Positions 1 to 7,119 are shown, counted from the first letter of the stretch. The stretch is 14,702 nucleotides of DNA from Desulfovibrio sp. UBA6121 (GCA_002422505.1 DIVX01000048.1:9731-24432); one strand, 5' to 3'. The notes: generated from the letters alone by a model not told the origin. Translations and numbers: made by a program.

Positions 1-1693
1 TGGTGCCCTCGGCCGGGGTGGCCTCCAGGTTGTACATGTGCCCGGTTTCTTCCTGATAGCGGGTGATGCGCGCGCGCAGGTGGTCCAAAAAGCGCACGGC
101 CAGGGCGTAGCCCGCCTCGGTGGTGATGTCCTGGGCGTTGGCGGTGAAGTTGCGGATCATTTCGTTCACGCCGTTGACGCCGATGGTGGAGAAGTGATTG
201 CGCAAAGACCCCAGGTAGCGCTTGGTGTAGGGGAAAAGCCCGGCGTCCATGCGGCGCTCGATCTCCTTGCGCTTGATCTCCAGGCTGGTGCGCGAGATGT
301 CGAGCAGGGCGTCCAGCCGGGCGAAGAGCCCGCGCTCGTCGCCACGGGAAAGGTAGCCCAGGCGCGCGCAATTGATGGTGACCACGCCCAGCGACCCGGT
401 CTGCTCCGCGCTGCCGAACAGGCCGTTGCCGCGCTTGAGCAGCTCGCGCAGGTCAAGCTGCAGGCGGCAGCACATGGAGCGCACCATGTTCGGCGTCAGA
501 TCCGAGTTCACGAAGTTCTGGAAATACGGCAGGCCGTACTTGGCGGTCATCTCGAAGAGGATGTCCACGTTGGGGCCGTCCCAGGGGAAGTCCTTGGTGA
601 TGTTGTACGTGGGGATGGGGAAGGTGAACACCCGGCCCTTGGCGTCGCCGGCGGTCATCACCTCTATGTAGGCGCGGTTGATCATGTCCATTTCCGGCTG
701 GAGCTCGCCGTAGGTGAAGTCTTGCTCCTGCCCGCCGATGACCGGATGCTGGTCCTTCAGGTCGTCCGGGCAGTTCCAGTCGAAGGTGAGGTTGGTGAAG
801 GGCGTTTGCGTGCCCCAGCGCGAGGGCACGTTCAGGTTGTAGATGAGCTCCTGGATGCACTGGCGCACTTCGTCGTAGCCCAGGGCGTCTTTGCGCAAGA
901 AGGGCGCCATGTAGGTGTCGAACGAGCTGAAGGCCTGCGCCCCGGCCCATTCGTTCTGCAGGGTGCCAAGAAAGTTCACAATCTGCCCCACGGCGCTGGA
1001 AAGGTGCTTGGGCGGCTTGGCCTCCACCTTGCCGGGCACGCCGTTCAGGCCTTCGGTCAAAAGCGTGCGCAAGGACCAGCCCGCGCAATAGCCCGCCAGC
1101 ATGTCCAGGTCGTGGATGTGCAGATCGCCCTCGCGGTGGGCCTGGCCCACCTCCGGCGGATACACGTGGTTCAGCCAGTAGTTGGCCGTAACCTTGCCGG
1201 AAACGTTGAGGATGAGCCCGCCGAGGGAATAGCCCTGGTTGGCGTTGGCGTTCACGCGCCAGTCCTGGCGGTCCAGGTACTCGTTGACGCTGGCCGCCAC
1301 GTCCACCACGGTTTTCTTGTCTTGGCGCAGGCGCGCGCGCTGTTCGCGGTACACGCTGTAGGCGCGCATGGTCTTGAAGTGGTTGGCGGAAACAAGGGCC
1401 TGCTCCACCGCGTCCTGTATGTTCTCAATATCCGGCAGGCGGCCGCCAAAGCGGTGGGCAAGCACCTTGACCACCTGGGCGGTGATGAGCCGCGCTTCGT
1501 CGCCGTCGAACTCGCCCGTGGCCGCGCCTGCGCGCTGGATGGCCGAGCGGATCTTCCCGGCGTCGAAGGCGATGGTTTCGCCGTTACGCTTGCGCACCTG
1601 GGCGGGCGGGGCGATGGGCCGCAAGGGCGTCAGCACCGGAACTTCGTTTGAGGAAGGAGACAGTTCTGCAATGATTTCGGCGGCGTGAGACAT
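1..1693 (-). CDS. nrdD: Anaerobic (class III) ribonucleoside-triphosphate reductase, N-terminal 564 codons, C-terminus outside window
   Basis: Class III reductases reduce ribonucleoside triphosphates to deoxyribonucleotides in the cytoplasm using an oxygen-sensitive glycyl radical. The frame is open from 1693 to the left edge. Residues about 31-122 form an ATP-cone (VRKRNGE near 33-39), the allosteric nucleotide-binding module. Family signatures follow: GDLHIHDLD at 189-197, GYCAGW at 201-206, QTPFTNLTFD further on, and a Cys-Cys pair at 408-409 in MCCR, the region where the family's thiyl-radical cysteine is expected. The glycyl-radical site and zinc cysteines of the C-terminus lie outside the window, so completeness cannot be judged. 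The start is ATG 1693, because GGAG at 1704-1701 lies 7 nt away. The in-frame ATG at 1699 is only 1 nt from that site. A cobalamin riboswitch occupies the leader, about 150 nt upstream. The partner activase NrdG would be expected beyond the left edge. Confidence 0.97.
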   Translation of the reverse strand, partial: MSHAAEIIAELSPSSNEVPVLTPLRPIAPPAQVRKRNGETIAFDAGKIRSAIQRAGAATGEFDGDEARLITAQVVKVLAHRFGGRLPDIENIQDAVEQALVSANHFKTMRAYSVYREQRARLRQDKKTVVDVAASVNEYLDRQDWRVNANANQGYSLGGLILNVSGKVTANYWLNHVYPPEVGQAHREGDLHIHDLDMLAGYCAGWSLRTLLTEGLNGVPGKVEAKPPKHLSSAVGQIVNFLGTLQNEWAGAQAFSSFDTYMAPFLRKDALGYDEVRQCIQELIYNLNVPSRWGTQTPFTNLTFDWNCPDDLKDQHPVIGGQEQDFTYGELQPEMDMINRAYIEVMTAGDAKGRVFTFPIPTYNITKDFPWDGPNVDILFEMTAKYGLPYFQNFVNSDLTPNMVRSMCCRLQLDLRELLKRGNGLFGSAEQTGSLGVVTINCARLGYLSRGDERGLFARLDALLDISRTSLEIKRKEIERRMDAGLFPYTKRYLGSLRNHFSTIGVNGVNEMIRNFTANAQDITTEAGYALAVRFLDHLRARITRYQEETGHMYNLEATPAEGT

Positions 1694-1845
1694 CAGCATT
1701 CTCCAGGTCAGCTTGTGGTGTCGATGACGCGGAGGTCGATACCAGCAGCCAACGGAAGGGGAACGCCCCATCTGTGCGACTCTGCCGGATCGCCCTCCCG
1801 CGAGGCTCTCGGTACAACCGCCCGGCGCAGGCGCGCGGACGGGAG

Positions 1846-2056
1846 CGGGCAGGTCTTCGGACTCACGGGCGTTTGCGGCTTGCGCCGCCTTCCTCGCCCC
1901 CGGACTTCCCGGCTTGCGCCAGTGTCGTTGCATCCTTTCGGAAAGGGGGCTCGTTCCCGTTCACCGCTGCGGGGCAGTCCCGGGCTTGCACCAGGTTCCC
2001 TTTTCATCCGGGCCAAGGCCCGGACACCAGCTCACGGGGGCACTATGGTCAGGCAG
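1846..2056 (-). ncRNA. Cobalamin (B12) riboswitch in the nrdD leader
   Basis: Read on the minus strand, 2004-1961 holds the conserved core: GGGAACC, then GGTGCAAGCCCGGGACTG, then CCCCGC and CGGTGA. The B12 box, reading GAGTCCGAAGACCTGCC, lies at 1864-1848. A GGTGTCCGGGCC / GGCCCGGAT hairpin precedes the core at about 2027-2008. These blocks come in the order and spacing of the cobalamin riboswitch family. The 5' end (P1) is approximate because I could not find a clean pairing partner for the 3' strand. About 150 nt separate the B12 box from the nrdD start, and I see no hairpin with a U-run there. Control is therefore more likely at translation than by termination. One candidate anti-Shine-Dalgarno CTCC at 1734-1731 could pair with the GGAG at 1704-1701, but it is only 4 bp. 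The expected logic is repression of nrdD when cobalamin is plentiful. Confidence 0.95.
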
Positions 2057-2164
2057 GGGGGGTGCTGTCAATTCCGGTCTGCAAAGGCCAACCCCTTGAA
2101 ATAGATGAAACGCTTCAGAATGCGGCCTGCCTGGCGCACAGCTAACACGCATGATTTCCAGATG

Positions 2165-2201
2165 AATATGCTGACGGCGAGGAAACTAGGAACAATTCTA
2201 G
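2165..2201 (-). promoter_or_regulatory. Possible nrdD/riboswitch promoter with an imperfect palindrome
   Basis: On the minus strand TTGTTC (2195-2190) and CATATT (2170-2165) resemble -35 and -10 boxes, but their 19-nt spacing is longer than ideal. The -35 candidate sits inside CTAGAATTGTTCCTAG (2201-2186), whose outer CTAG arms are symmetrical. It is the AT-rich stretch nearest the 5' side of the riboswitch, which is why it is proposed. It is not a clear NrdR box. Weak support. Confidence 0.25.
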
Positions 2202-2382
2202 AAAAGTTCACGAACCTGGAGAAAAACACATCGAGGGCAAGCGCGCTGCCGGGTGGCCGCAGCCGGAAGCCCAGGCGCAAGGCTGCGCGCCCTGGAGACA
2301 CTGCCGCCAGGCCCGCGCACCGCACTCTGCTCTTGATGAAGCCCGCGCGCTCTGGCGGGCTGGCGCGCCCCGACCCCGCCCC

Positions 2383-2415
2383 GCAGAGCACGCAGGCAGA
2401 GCACGCAGGCAGAGC
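2383..2415. repeat. 13-bp tandem repeat, about 2.5 copies
   Basis: The unit GCAGAGCACGCAG occurs at 2383-2395 and 2396-2408, then a partial GCAGAGC at 2409-2415. The two full copies are identical, which suggests recent slippage. No function is apparent. Confidence 0.8.
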
Positions 2416-2585
2416 GCAACGCCCCTCCCACGGAGCAAGGGCGCGCCAGCCCGAACGCCTTTGAGCCGCCGGACGGGATGCGCGCCGCCCAGGCGAAGTG
2501 CATGCTCCTTGCGGCAGCGGCCCGGCCTGGGCCACGCGCTTGCGCCCTGCGCCTTGGGCGGGCGGAAAGCGCCGGGGCGTTGGCC

Positions 2586-2609
2586 CGCAGCGTTCCCTCA
2601 CCCGCTGCG
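2586..2609 (-). terminator. GC-rich hairpin downstream of the DHS-like gene
   Basis: CGCAGCG (2586-2592) and CGCTGCG (2603-2609) form a perfect 7-bp stem with a 10-nt loop, 36 nt past the stop of the DHS-like gene. No T-run follows on the minus strand, so this is at best a weak or Rho-assisted terminator. Confidence 0.3.
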
Positions 2610-2644
2610 CAATCTGCGGGAGAGCGCCGTTTTCCCACCCCGCC

Positions 2645-3616
2645 TTACTCGCCCAGCACGTAAGCGAAAATCAGCGGGGCCACGATGGACGCATCGGAGT
2701 TGATCATGAACCGGGGCGTGTCGGCGTCGAGCTTGCCCCAGGTGATCTTTTCGTTGGGCACCGCGCCGGAGTACGAGCCGTAGCTGGTGGTGCTGTCGCC
2801 TATCTGGGCGAAGTAGGCCCAGAAGGGCGTGTCCTCGCGCTCCATGTCTTGAATGAGCATGGGCACCACGCAGATGGGAAAGTCGCCCGCAATGCCGCCG
2901 CCGATCTGGAAGAAGCCCACGGGCGTCTTCTTTGCCGCCATGGCCATGTACCAGCGCGCCAGGTGCTCCATCTGCTCCGTGCCGTGGCGTATGGCCCCAT
3001 GGTGCGGCAGCTTGCCGTGCATCACCTCGGAAACAAAGATATTGCCCAGGGTGCAGTCCTCCCAGCCGGGGGTGTAGATGGGCAGGCCTTTCTCCTTGGC
3101 GGCCAGCACCCAGGAGTCCTCACGCGGGATGCGGAACAGCTCCTCCACGCCGGGCTGGTCCAGCAGGGCGTAGATGAATTCCCAGGGGAACTTCGCCTGG
3201 CCGGACTCCGCCGCCTGCCGCCACAGCTCGCTCATGCGGGCCTGCACCTGGCGGAACACGCCCTCCGGGATGCAGGTGTCGGTGACGCGATTCAGGCCCT
3301 CGTCGTACAGGGCCTTTTCGCCCTGCGGCGAAAGGTCGCGGTAGTCGGGCACCATGCGGTATTCGTCGTGATTGAAGAGGTTGAAGAGGTCCTCCTCCAG
3401 GTTGGCCGCCGTGCAGCACATGGCCGCCACCTTGTCCTGGCGGATCATGCGCGCCAGCGACACGCCGATTTCAGCGGTGCTCATGGCCCCGGCCATGGTC
3501 AGGAACATGGTCCCGCCGCCCTCCAGCAACGCGCGCCAGGCCTTGGCGGCGTCCAGGGTTTCGCGGGCGTTAAAGTGGCGGAAGTTGGACTCCATGAAGG
3601 CGGAAATGGACGACAT
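2645..3616 (-). CDS. Deoxyhypusine synthase-like protein (DS family; possible polyamine/homospermidine enzyme)
   Basis: The 323-residue product resembles the deoxyhypusine synthase family along its length. Typical blocks are the glycine-rich FFQIGGGIAGDFP region, a SYSGAVPNEK stretch, and the motif TWGKL, whose Lys295 matches the lysine that carries the aminobutyl intermediate in eukaryotic DHS. It ends INSDASIVAPLIFAYVLGE, like the family C-terminus. In eukaryotes and archaea DHS modifies eIF5A/aIF5A. Bacteria lack that target, and bacterial members have been linked to NAD-dependent aminobutyl transfer between polyamines, for example homospermidine formation. The substrate here cannot be read from sequence. 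The start is ATG 3616, with GGAG at 3626-3623 and a 6-nt spacer. The gene begins 18 nt after the TonB receptor stop, so it is almost certainly cotranscribed as the last gene of the TM1266-like/TonB/DHS-like operon. Confidence 0.92.
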   Translation of the reverse strand: MSSISAFMESNFRHFNARETLDAAKAWRALLEGGGTMFLTMAGAMSTAEIGVSLARMIRQDKVAAMCCTAANLEEDLFNLFNHDEYRMVPDYRDLSPQGEKALYDEGLNRVTDTCIPEGVFRQVQARMSELWRQAAESGQAKFPWEFIYALLDQPGVEELFRIPREDSWVLAAKEKGLPIYTPGWEDCTLGNIFVSEVMHGKLPHHGAIRHGTEQMEHLARWYMAMAAKKTPVGFFQIGGGIAGDFPICVVPMLIQDMEREDTPFWAYFAQIGDSTTSYGSYSGAVPNEKITWGKLDADTPRFMINSDASIVAPLIFAYVLGE

Positions 3617-3634
3617 TCTGCTCTCCTGCGCGGC

Positions 3635-5674
3635 CTAGAAGCTCACGTGATAATTGGCGTAGCCGTTGATGCCGGGCTCGCGGTACTCTAAGCCGCGCGA
3701 GGTGGCCATGTAGTTGGAATACGAGGTGTTGGCGAGGTTGTTCACCCCCAGGGTGAACGCGTGCTTCAGCCCGCCGGTCTCCACGCTGTAGCCGGTGCGC
3801 GCGTTCAGCACTATCCAGGATTCGCCGCGGGTTCCCGTGGGCGTTACGTTGTTCTGCTCCGCCGCGGCCTGGCTTTCCAGCGCCCACCACCAGGGGCCAA
3901 TGGTCTGCTTCACGCCCACCAGGCCGGAAAGCGGCGCAATGAACGGCAGCCAGGCGCCGTGGGTTTCGTCGCGCCCTTGGGTATAGGCGGCGTTGGCATA
4001 GGCCAGCCAGCCCTTGGCGAAGTCCCACTCGATGGACTGCTCCACGCCGTAAATCTCCGCCGTGCCGATGTTGGTCATGGTGTAGGTGGTGGCGTTGGTC
4101 CGCTCGCGGCTGATGTAATTGTGCAGCAGGTTCGCGTAGACGGAGCTTGTGAGGCGCAGGGATTCCCCGGCGCGCTTCAGCGAAAGCTCGAAAAAGCGCG
4201 ATTCCTCGGGCTTCAGGTTCGGGTCGCCCACCTCGGTTAAGCCGGTGCCGCTCAAGGTGATGCTCTTGTACAGTTCCAGAATGTTCGGGGTGCGGTAGCT
4301 GGTGGCGGCCAGGGCGCTCACGCTCCAGGGATCGCTGAAGTCCCAGGTGAGGCCCGCGTGGCCGCCCCAGTTGTTGTCGTTCTTTTCCCCGCCGGACTTG
4401 GAGATGGGCGTACCGCCGCCGTTGGTTATGTGCACCGCATCCACGCGGCCGCCCAGGTTCAGGGTCCAGGCCGGGGCCAGCTTCCAGTCGTCCTCGGCAA
4501 AGGCGCCGGAAACCAGCTGGCTGGCATCGGGAACGGCCATAAGGTTTTTCAGCACGCCGCCGGTGGTCAGGGCATGCCCACGGGAGCGCATGTCCCAGTT
4601 GGACACCTCGGCCCCGGCCACAATGGTGTGCGGCCCCAGGTCAACAACGTTTTTCCACCTCCCCGCCACGGTTTCATGGGTGCCTGTGGGCTGCTGCCAG
4701 GCCATGGCGCCGGAGGTGAAGTTGTCCATGCGCGGATTGCGCTCCAGCAACTGCCAGGAAAGGTCGAGGGAGGATTCCGTAAGCACCGAGTTCTTGGGCG
4801 CAAAGCTGTGCACCATTTGCACCAGGCGGCGGTTGTTCTCCCGCAGGGTCAGGTCCGCGTTGCGCGGCAGCCCGCCGGAATTGCCGCCAAGCACGCCGAT
4901 CTGGCTGCCGTCCATGTGCTGGTACTGCAACTGGGTGGTGTGCTCGTCGGTCCACTTGAAGGCCCCGGCAAGCTTGCCCTGCCAGTCGGAAAACTGGCTG
5001 TTGTGCTCTTTCTGGCCGCGCCCGTCGTAATAGCTGGCGGCCTCGCGCCAGCCGCCGGACCCAATCAGCCAGTAGCGTTCATCGGAAACGGACATGTTGC
5101 CGTACAGGTCCGGGCCCTGCGGATTGGTGGAATAGGTGGCGTCGGCCTCGCCGTGCAATTCCCGCCTGGCCGTAAACGTGCCCTTTTTGGTGATGATGTT
5201 GATGACGCCGCCGGTGGACCCGGAGCCGTACAGCGCGCTGATGGGCCCCTTGAGCACCTCGATGCGCTCGATGTCGTTCTGGTTCACCACGCCAAGGCGG
5301 CCATTGATGTCCGTGGTCATGTTCATGCGCACGCCGTCCACCATAATCACCACGGAATCGCGCCCCAGGCCGCGAATGCTCACGTCGGCCCCCCAGGGCG
5401 AGTCGCCGTTTTTCGTCACGCCGGGAATGCGCGCCAGGGCGTCGGCCAGGGAGACCGGTCCGGTCTCGCGGATTTCCTCCGCCGTGACAACGCCGGTACC
5501 GCCTGGGGTTTTGCTGGCCGGGGCGGCAATGCCGCGCGCGGTGACAAGCACTTCGTCCAGGCTGGAGTCTTGTTTCGCCTCTGCGCCAAATGCGGCGCCA
5601 GCGCAAACAAGCACAAGGCCGATGCCGCAAACGCAGCGCAACAGGCGGGAAGCTCTCCGGGGGGGGTAACTCAT
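3635..5674 (-). CDS. TonB-dependent outer-membrane receptor
   Basis: The 679-residue outer-membrane active transporter has a signal peptide of about 30 residues (hydrophobic 17-29, likely cleavage after AFG). A TonB box DEVLVTA lies at 40-46 and a plug domain at about 52-165. The plug contains SIRGLGRDSVVIMVDGVRM and later IERIEVLKGPISALYG followed by GSTGGVINIIT. The rest is a beta-barrel ending in the usual aromatic residue (YHVSF). Barrel blocks SYRTPNILELY and GDPNLKPEES resemble the FRAP and NPNL boxes known from haem/haemoglobin receptors, but related sequences occur in siderophore and cobalamin receptors, so the ligand is open. The start is ATG 5674: GGAG (5684-5681) has a 6-nt spacer and overlaps the stop of the preceding gene. 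Being translationally close-coupled to a TM1266-type protein is unusual and suggests the cargo (iron or another metal complex) matters to hydrogenase metabolism. That link is inferred. Confidence 0.95.
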   Translation of the reverse strand: MSYPPRRASRLLRCVCGIGLVLVCAGAAFGAEAKQDSSLDEVLVTARGIAAPASKTPGGTGVVTAEEIRETGPVSLADALARIPGVTKNGDSPWGADVSIRGLGRDSVVIMVDGVRMNMTTDINGRLGVVNQNDIERIEVLKGPISALYGSGSTGGVINIITKKGTFTARRELHGEADATYSTNPQGPDLYGNMSVSDERYWLIGSGGWREAASYYDGRGQKEHNSQFSDWQGKLAGAFKWTDEHTTQLQYQHMDGSQIGVLGGNSGGLPRNADLTLRENNRRLVQMVHSFAPKNSVLTESSLDLSWQLLERNPRMDNFTSGAMAWQQPTGTHETVAGRWKNVVDLGPHTIVAGAEVSNWDMRSRGHALTTGGVLKNLMAVPDASQLVSGAFAEDDWKLAPAWTLNLGGRVDAVHITNGGGTPISKSGGEKNDNNWGGHAGLTWDFSDPWSVSALAATSYRTPNILELYKSITLSGTGLTEVGDPNLKPEESRFFELSLKRAGESLRLTSSVYANLLHNYISRERTNATTYTMTNIGTAEIYGVEQSIEWDFAKGWLAYANAAYTQGRDETHGAWLPFIAPLSGLVGVKQTIGPWWWALESQAAAEQNNVTPTGTRGESWIVLNARTGYSVETGGLKHAFTLGVNNLANTSYSNYMATSRGLEYREPGINGYANYHVSF

Positions 5675-5683
5675 GGCAGGCTC

Positions 5684-5935
5684 CTACAGGACAAGAGATT
5701 TGACGCGGACGCTTTCAAGCATGCCCAGGCGTCCGGCCAGCGCGCCGATCTCGTCGGTGCTGGCGTTGACGACCAGGGTAAGCAAGCCGGTATCGGCCGC
5801 GCATTGGGGCAAACTCATGCGGGCCACCACCACATCGGCAAAGGCGGCCAGCACGGATTCGATGTTTCCAAGGGTCCCTTTGGCCGCGTCGAACGTGACG
5901 CCCACAAGACCGATGCGGGGAGAGGGTGGAGTCAT
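5684..5935 (-). CDS. TM1266-like putative [FeFe] hydrogenase system regulator, small ACT/NikR-C-like domain protein
   Basis: This 83-residue protein matches the pattern of the 'iron-only hydrogenase system regulator' family: an opening strand RIGLVGVTF, a central VVVARMSLP, then LLTLVVNASTDEIGALAGRLG and a final SVRVKSLVL. Family members are single ferredoxin-fold domains resembling the C-terminal domain of NikR, usually encoded near [FeFe] hydrogenase genes; their mechanism is poorly understood. There is no DNA-binding domain in this short form. I chose ATG 5935 because GAGGTG at 5946-5941 lies 5 nt upstream. An in-frame ATG at 5992 would read through the palindromic element at 5946-5982 and lacks a good ribosome site. 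The gene heads the operon with the TonB receptor (9-nt gap), and hydAB lies about 0.8 kb away on the same strand. Confidence 0.87.
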   Translation of the reverse strand: MTPPSPRIGLVGVTFDAAKGTLGNIESVLAAFADVVVARMSLPQCAADTGLLTLVVNASTDEIGALAGRLGMLESVRVKSLVL

Positions 5936-5945
5936 TGATTCACCT

Positions 5946-5982
5946 CGTGCTATTAATTTTCGTTTCGTAGCACGGTAGCACG
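5946..5982. promoter_or_regulatory. Palindromic element A (CGTGCTA ... TAGCACG) with an extra half-site
   Basis: CGTGCTA (5946-5952) and TAGCACG (5968-5974) are perfect 7-bp inverted arms separated by 15 AT-rich bases. The arms are centred about 22 bp apart, two helical turns. A third half-site TAGCACG follows in direct orientation at 5976-5982. The left arm touches the ribosome site of the TM1266-like gene. The 28-bp span 5946-5973 matches the hydAB upstream element (8438-8465, reverse strand) at 24 of 28 positions. It is either an operator for a dimeric or oligomeric regulator, or a conserved promoter core. Confidence 0.7.
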
Positions 5983-6070
5983 CAATGGGCAAGCCTTTGG
6001 CGTTGCGCAGTTTCCCTTAAAACCGCAATACAGTGATATCTAACACGAAACGCACTATTTTAAACCAAGC

Positions 6071-6098
6071 GATTGCATTATCTTAAAATTCGTAGCAC
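6071..6098 (+). promoter_or_regulatory. Element B, diverged third copy upstream of the TPR gene
   Basis: The right half TTCGTAGCAC (6089-6098) is identical to elements A and C. The left part reads TTGCATTA where C has GTGCCATTA, so it aligns with a 1-nt gap. It ends 30 nt before the TPR start codon. TAAAAT (6084-6089) could be a -10 box, which would place the start point at or near GTAGCAC. Confidence 0.5.
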
Positions 6099-6128
6099 AC
6101 ACAAGCAACAAACTCATATGGAGGTCCA

Positions 6129-6656
6129 ATGACTCATCCCTTCGTCAGCCGCCCTGGCTGCGCCTCACCCCTTGGGTATCTGCTTACCGCCTGCCTGCTG
6201 GCCGCGCCCCTGCTCGCCCCTGCCCCGGCCCTGGCCGCAGAACCGGCCCAGGTGCTGCTGCACCACGGGGAACGCTTTCTGCGCATGGGCAACACGGGCT
6301 TCGCCAAGGCCAACTACGACAAGCTTGTGGCCAACTACGAGGGCACGCCGGAGGCGGCCGAGGCCCATGGCGACCTGGGCGTCATCGCCGCACGTGAGGG
6401 CAACGACACGCTCGCCGTGGCCGAATACGAAAAGGCCATTGCGGGCGGCTTCGAACTGGCGCACTTCAACCTGGGCCAGGCGCTGCTGCGCAAGCTGGAC
6501 AGTGCCAGCGACCCGGCCCTGAAGGCCCGCGCGCGCACCGAATTCCAGGCCTTTGAGGCCTACCTGAAAAGCGGCAAGCCGCGCCCGGCCATCCTCACCT
6601 ACTCGCTGCAGGAGGTTGAGGCGGAGCTGGCGGAGGCGCTCAAGCGCTTGCAGTAG
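6129..6656 (+). CDS. Exported tetratricopeptide-repeat protein
   Basis: The 175-residue protein has an N-terminal signal peptide with a long hydrophobic Ala/Leu run at 17-36 and a probable signal peptidase I site at ALA-AEP, residues 35-38. LTAC at 19-22 resembles a lipobox but sits too early in the hydrophobic stretch to be convincing. The mature part has at least two TPR-like helical hairpins, about 41-73 (HHGERFLRMGNTGFAKANYD) and 76-110 (AHGDLGVIAAREGNDTLAVA, then EYEKAIAGG), with a partial third after FNLGQALL. TPRs mediate protein-protein contacts; the partner is unknown. The start is ATG 6129 with GGAGG (6120-6124) immediately upstream. It is transcribed divergently from the TM1266-like operon and converges on hydB. 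Element B lies just upstream, which suggests co-regulation with the hydrogenase genes. Confidence 0.85.
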   Translation: MTHPFVSRPGCASPLGYLLTACLLAAPLLAPAPALAAEPAQVLLHHGERFLRMGNTGFAKANYDKLVANYEGTPEAAEAHGDLGVIAAREGNDTLAVAEYEKAIAGGFELAHFNLGQALLRKLDSASDPALKARARTEFQAFEAYLKSGKPRPAILTYSLQEVEAELAEALKRLQ

Positions 6657-6711
6657 TTTTGGGAGCAACCCTCGGCTTCGGACTCATCCTGTCCTCAGGT
6701 TGCGGCGAACG

Positions 6712-6739
6712 AAAGCCCCTTGAGGGGGTCAGAGGGGGC
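6712..6739 (-). terminator. GC-rich hairpin between hydB and the TPR gene
   Basis: Read on the minus strand, GCCCCCT (6738-6732) can pair with AGGGGC (6720-6715) allowing one bulge, followed by TTTCGTT. An alternative inner hairpin is CCCC-TCAA-GGGG (6727-6716). It directly follows the hydB stop and may serve the convergent TPR gene as well. The T-tract is short and the confidence modest. Confidence 0.4.
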
Positions 6740-7096
6740 CTATGCCTTCAGCTTGATTCCCTTGGCCTTCAGGGCTTTCAGACCCGCGCTGCGGTCGATG
6801 TAATGCGTGTGCAGCAGTTCGTGGGCCTTGTGGCCGCAGGGGCCGTCGTGCAAAAAGCCGTCTTTGGCGTACAGCTTCTGCACCATGGGATTCTCCTGGG
6901 ACTTGCGCAGCTTGTAGAGCTTGGGATTGGCGTCGGCGGCGTACACGCCGGTCTGGCGCCTGGTCACAAGGTCAAGCTCGGCGGCTTTGGCTTCCGTCAC
7001 CAGGGAGGGCGCGGCCACGGCCACGGTGGCCACGGCGGCGGCGGTTCCGGCCAGTTTCAGGAAGTCGCGGCGGGTGCAATTGGTGTTCTCGCTCAT
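6740..7096 (-). CDS. hydB: Periplasmic [FeFe] hydrogenase small subunit
   Basis: The 118-residue small subunit wraps around the large subunit and supplies the export signal for the pair. The N-terminus carries a twin-arginine motif TRRDFLKLA (8-16), then a hydrophobic segment and an AKA-AE cleavage site near residue 38. The mature part has the family pattern: GVYAADANPKLYKLRKSQENP (50-70), GPCGHKAHELLHTHYIDRS (85-103) and GLKALKA. This closely parallels the Desulfovibrio HydB layout with its GHKSHDLLHTHWFD block. The start is ATG 7096, with AGGAG at 7107-7103 and a 6-nt spacer. The frame is open much further upstream, but that stretch only overlaps hydA. The gene begins 23 nt after the hydA stop and is cotranscribed with it. 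Confidence 0.95.
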   Translation of the reverse strand: MSENTNCTRRDFLKLAGTAAAVATVAVAAPSLVTEAKAAELDLVTRRQTGVYAADANPKLYKLRKSQENPMVQKLYAKDGFLHDGPCGHKAHELLHTHYIDRSAGLKALKAKGIKLKA

Positions 7097-7119
7097 GATG
7101 CTCTCCTTCTCGCCCTGGC

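Larger units (their letters stand above)
2057..2644. other. GC-rich intergenic region, no credible gene
   Basis: This gap lies between the riboswitch and the end of the DHS-like gene. Several frames are open for 60-180 codons on both strands, but they overlap one another, are rich in Arg, Ala, Pro and Gly, have no recognisable domain and no well-placed ribosome site. I treat them as by-products of high GC. The part nearest the riboswitch (about 2095-2230) is distinctly AT-richer and is the likely nrdD promoter. The rest holds a short 13-bp tandem repeat and one GC-rich hairpin, listed separately. Confidence 0.6.

Noticed and set aside
38..1651. Long plus-strand open frame of 537 codons
   Set aside because: It is exactly antisense to nrdD, whose protein matches its family throughout. 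The plus-strand product is His/Val/Gly-rich with no domain.
2068..2601. Minus-strand 177-codon frame, and overlapping plus-strand frames, in the gap before nrdD
   Set aside because: Biased composition, mutual overlap, no ribosome site, no domain; partly covers the likely nrdD promoter.
4358..5938. Long plus-strand open frame of 526 codons
   Set aside because: Antisense to the TonB receptor and TM1266-like gene; composition typical of a GC-rich shadow frame.
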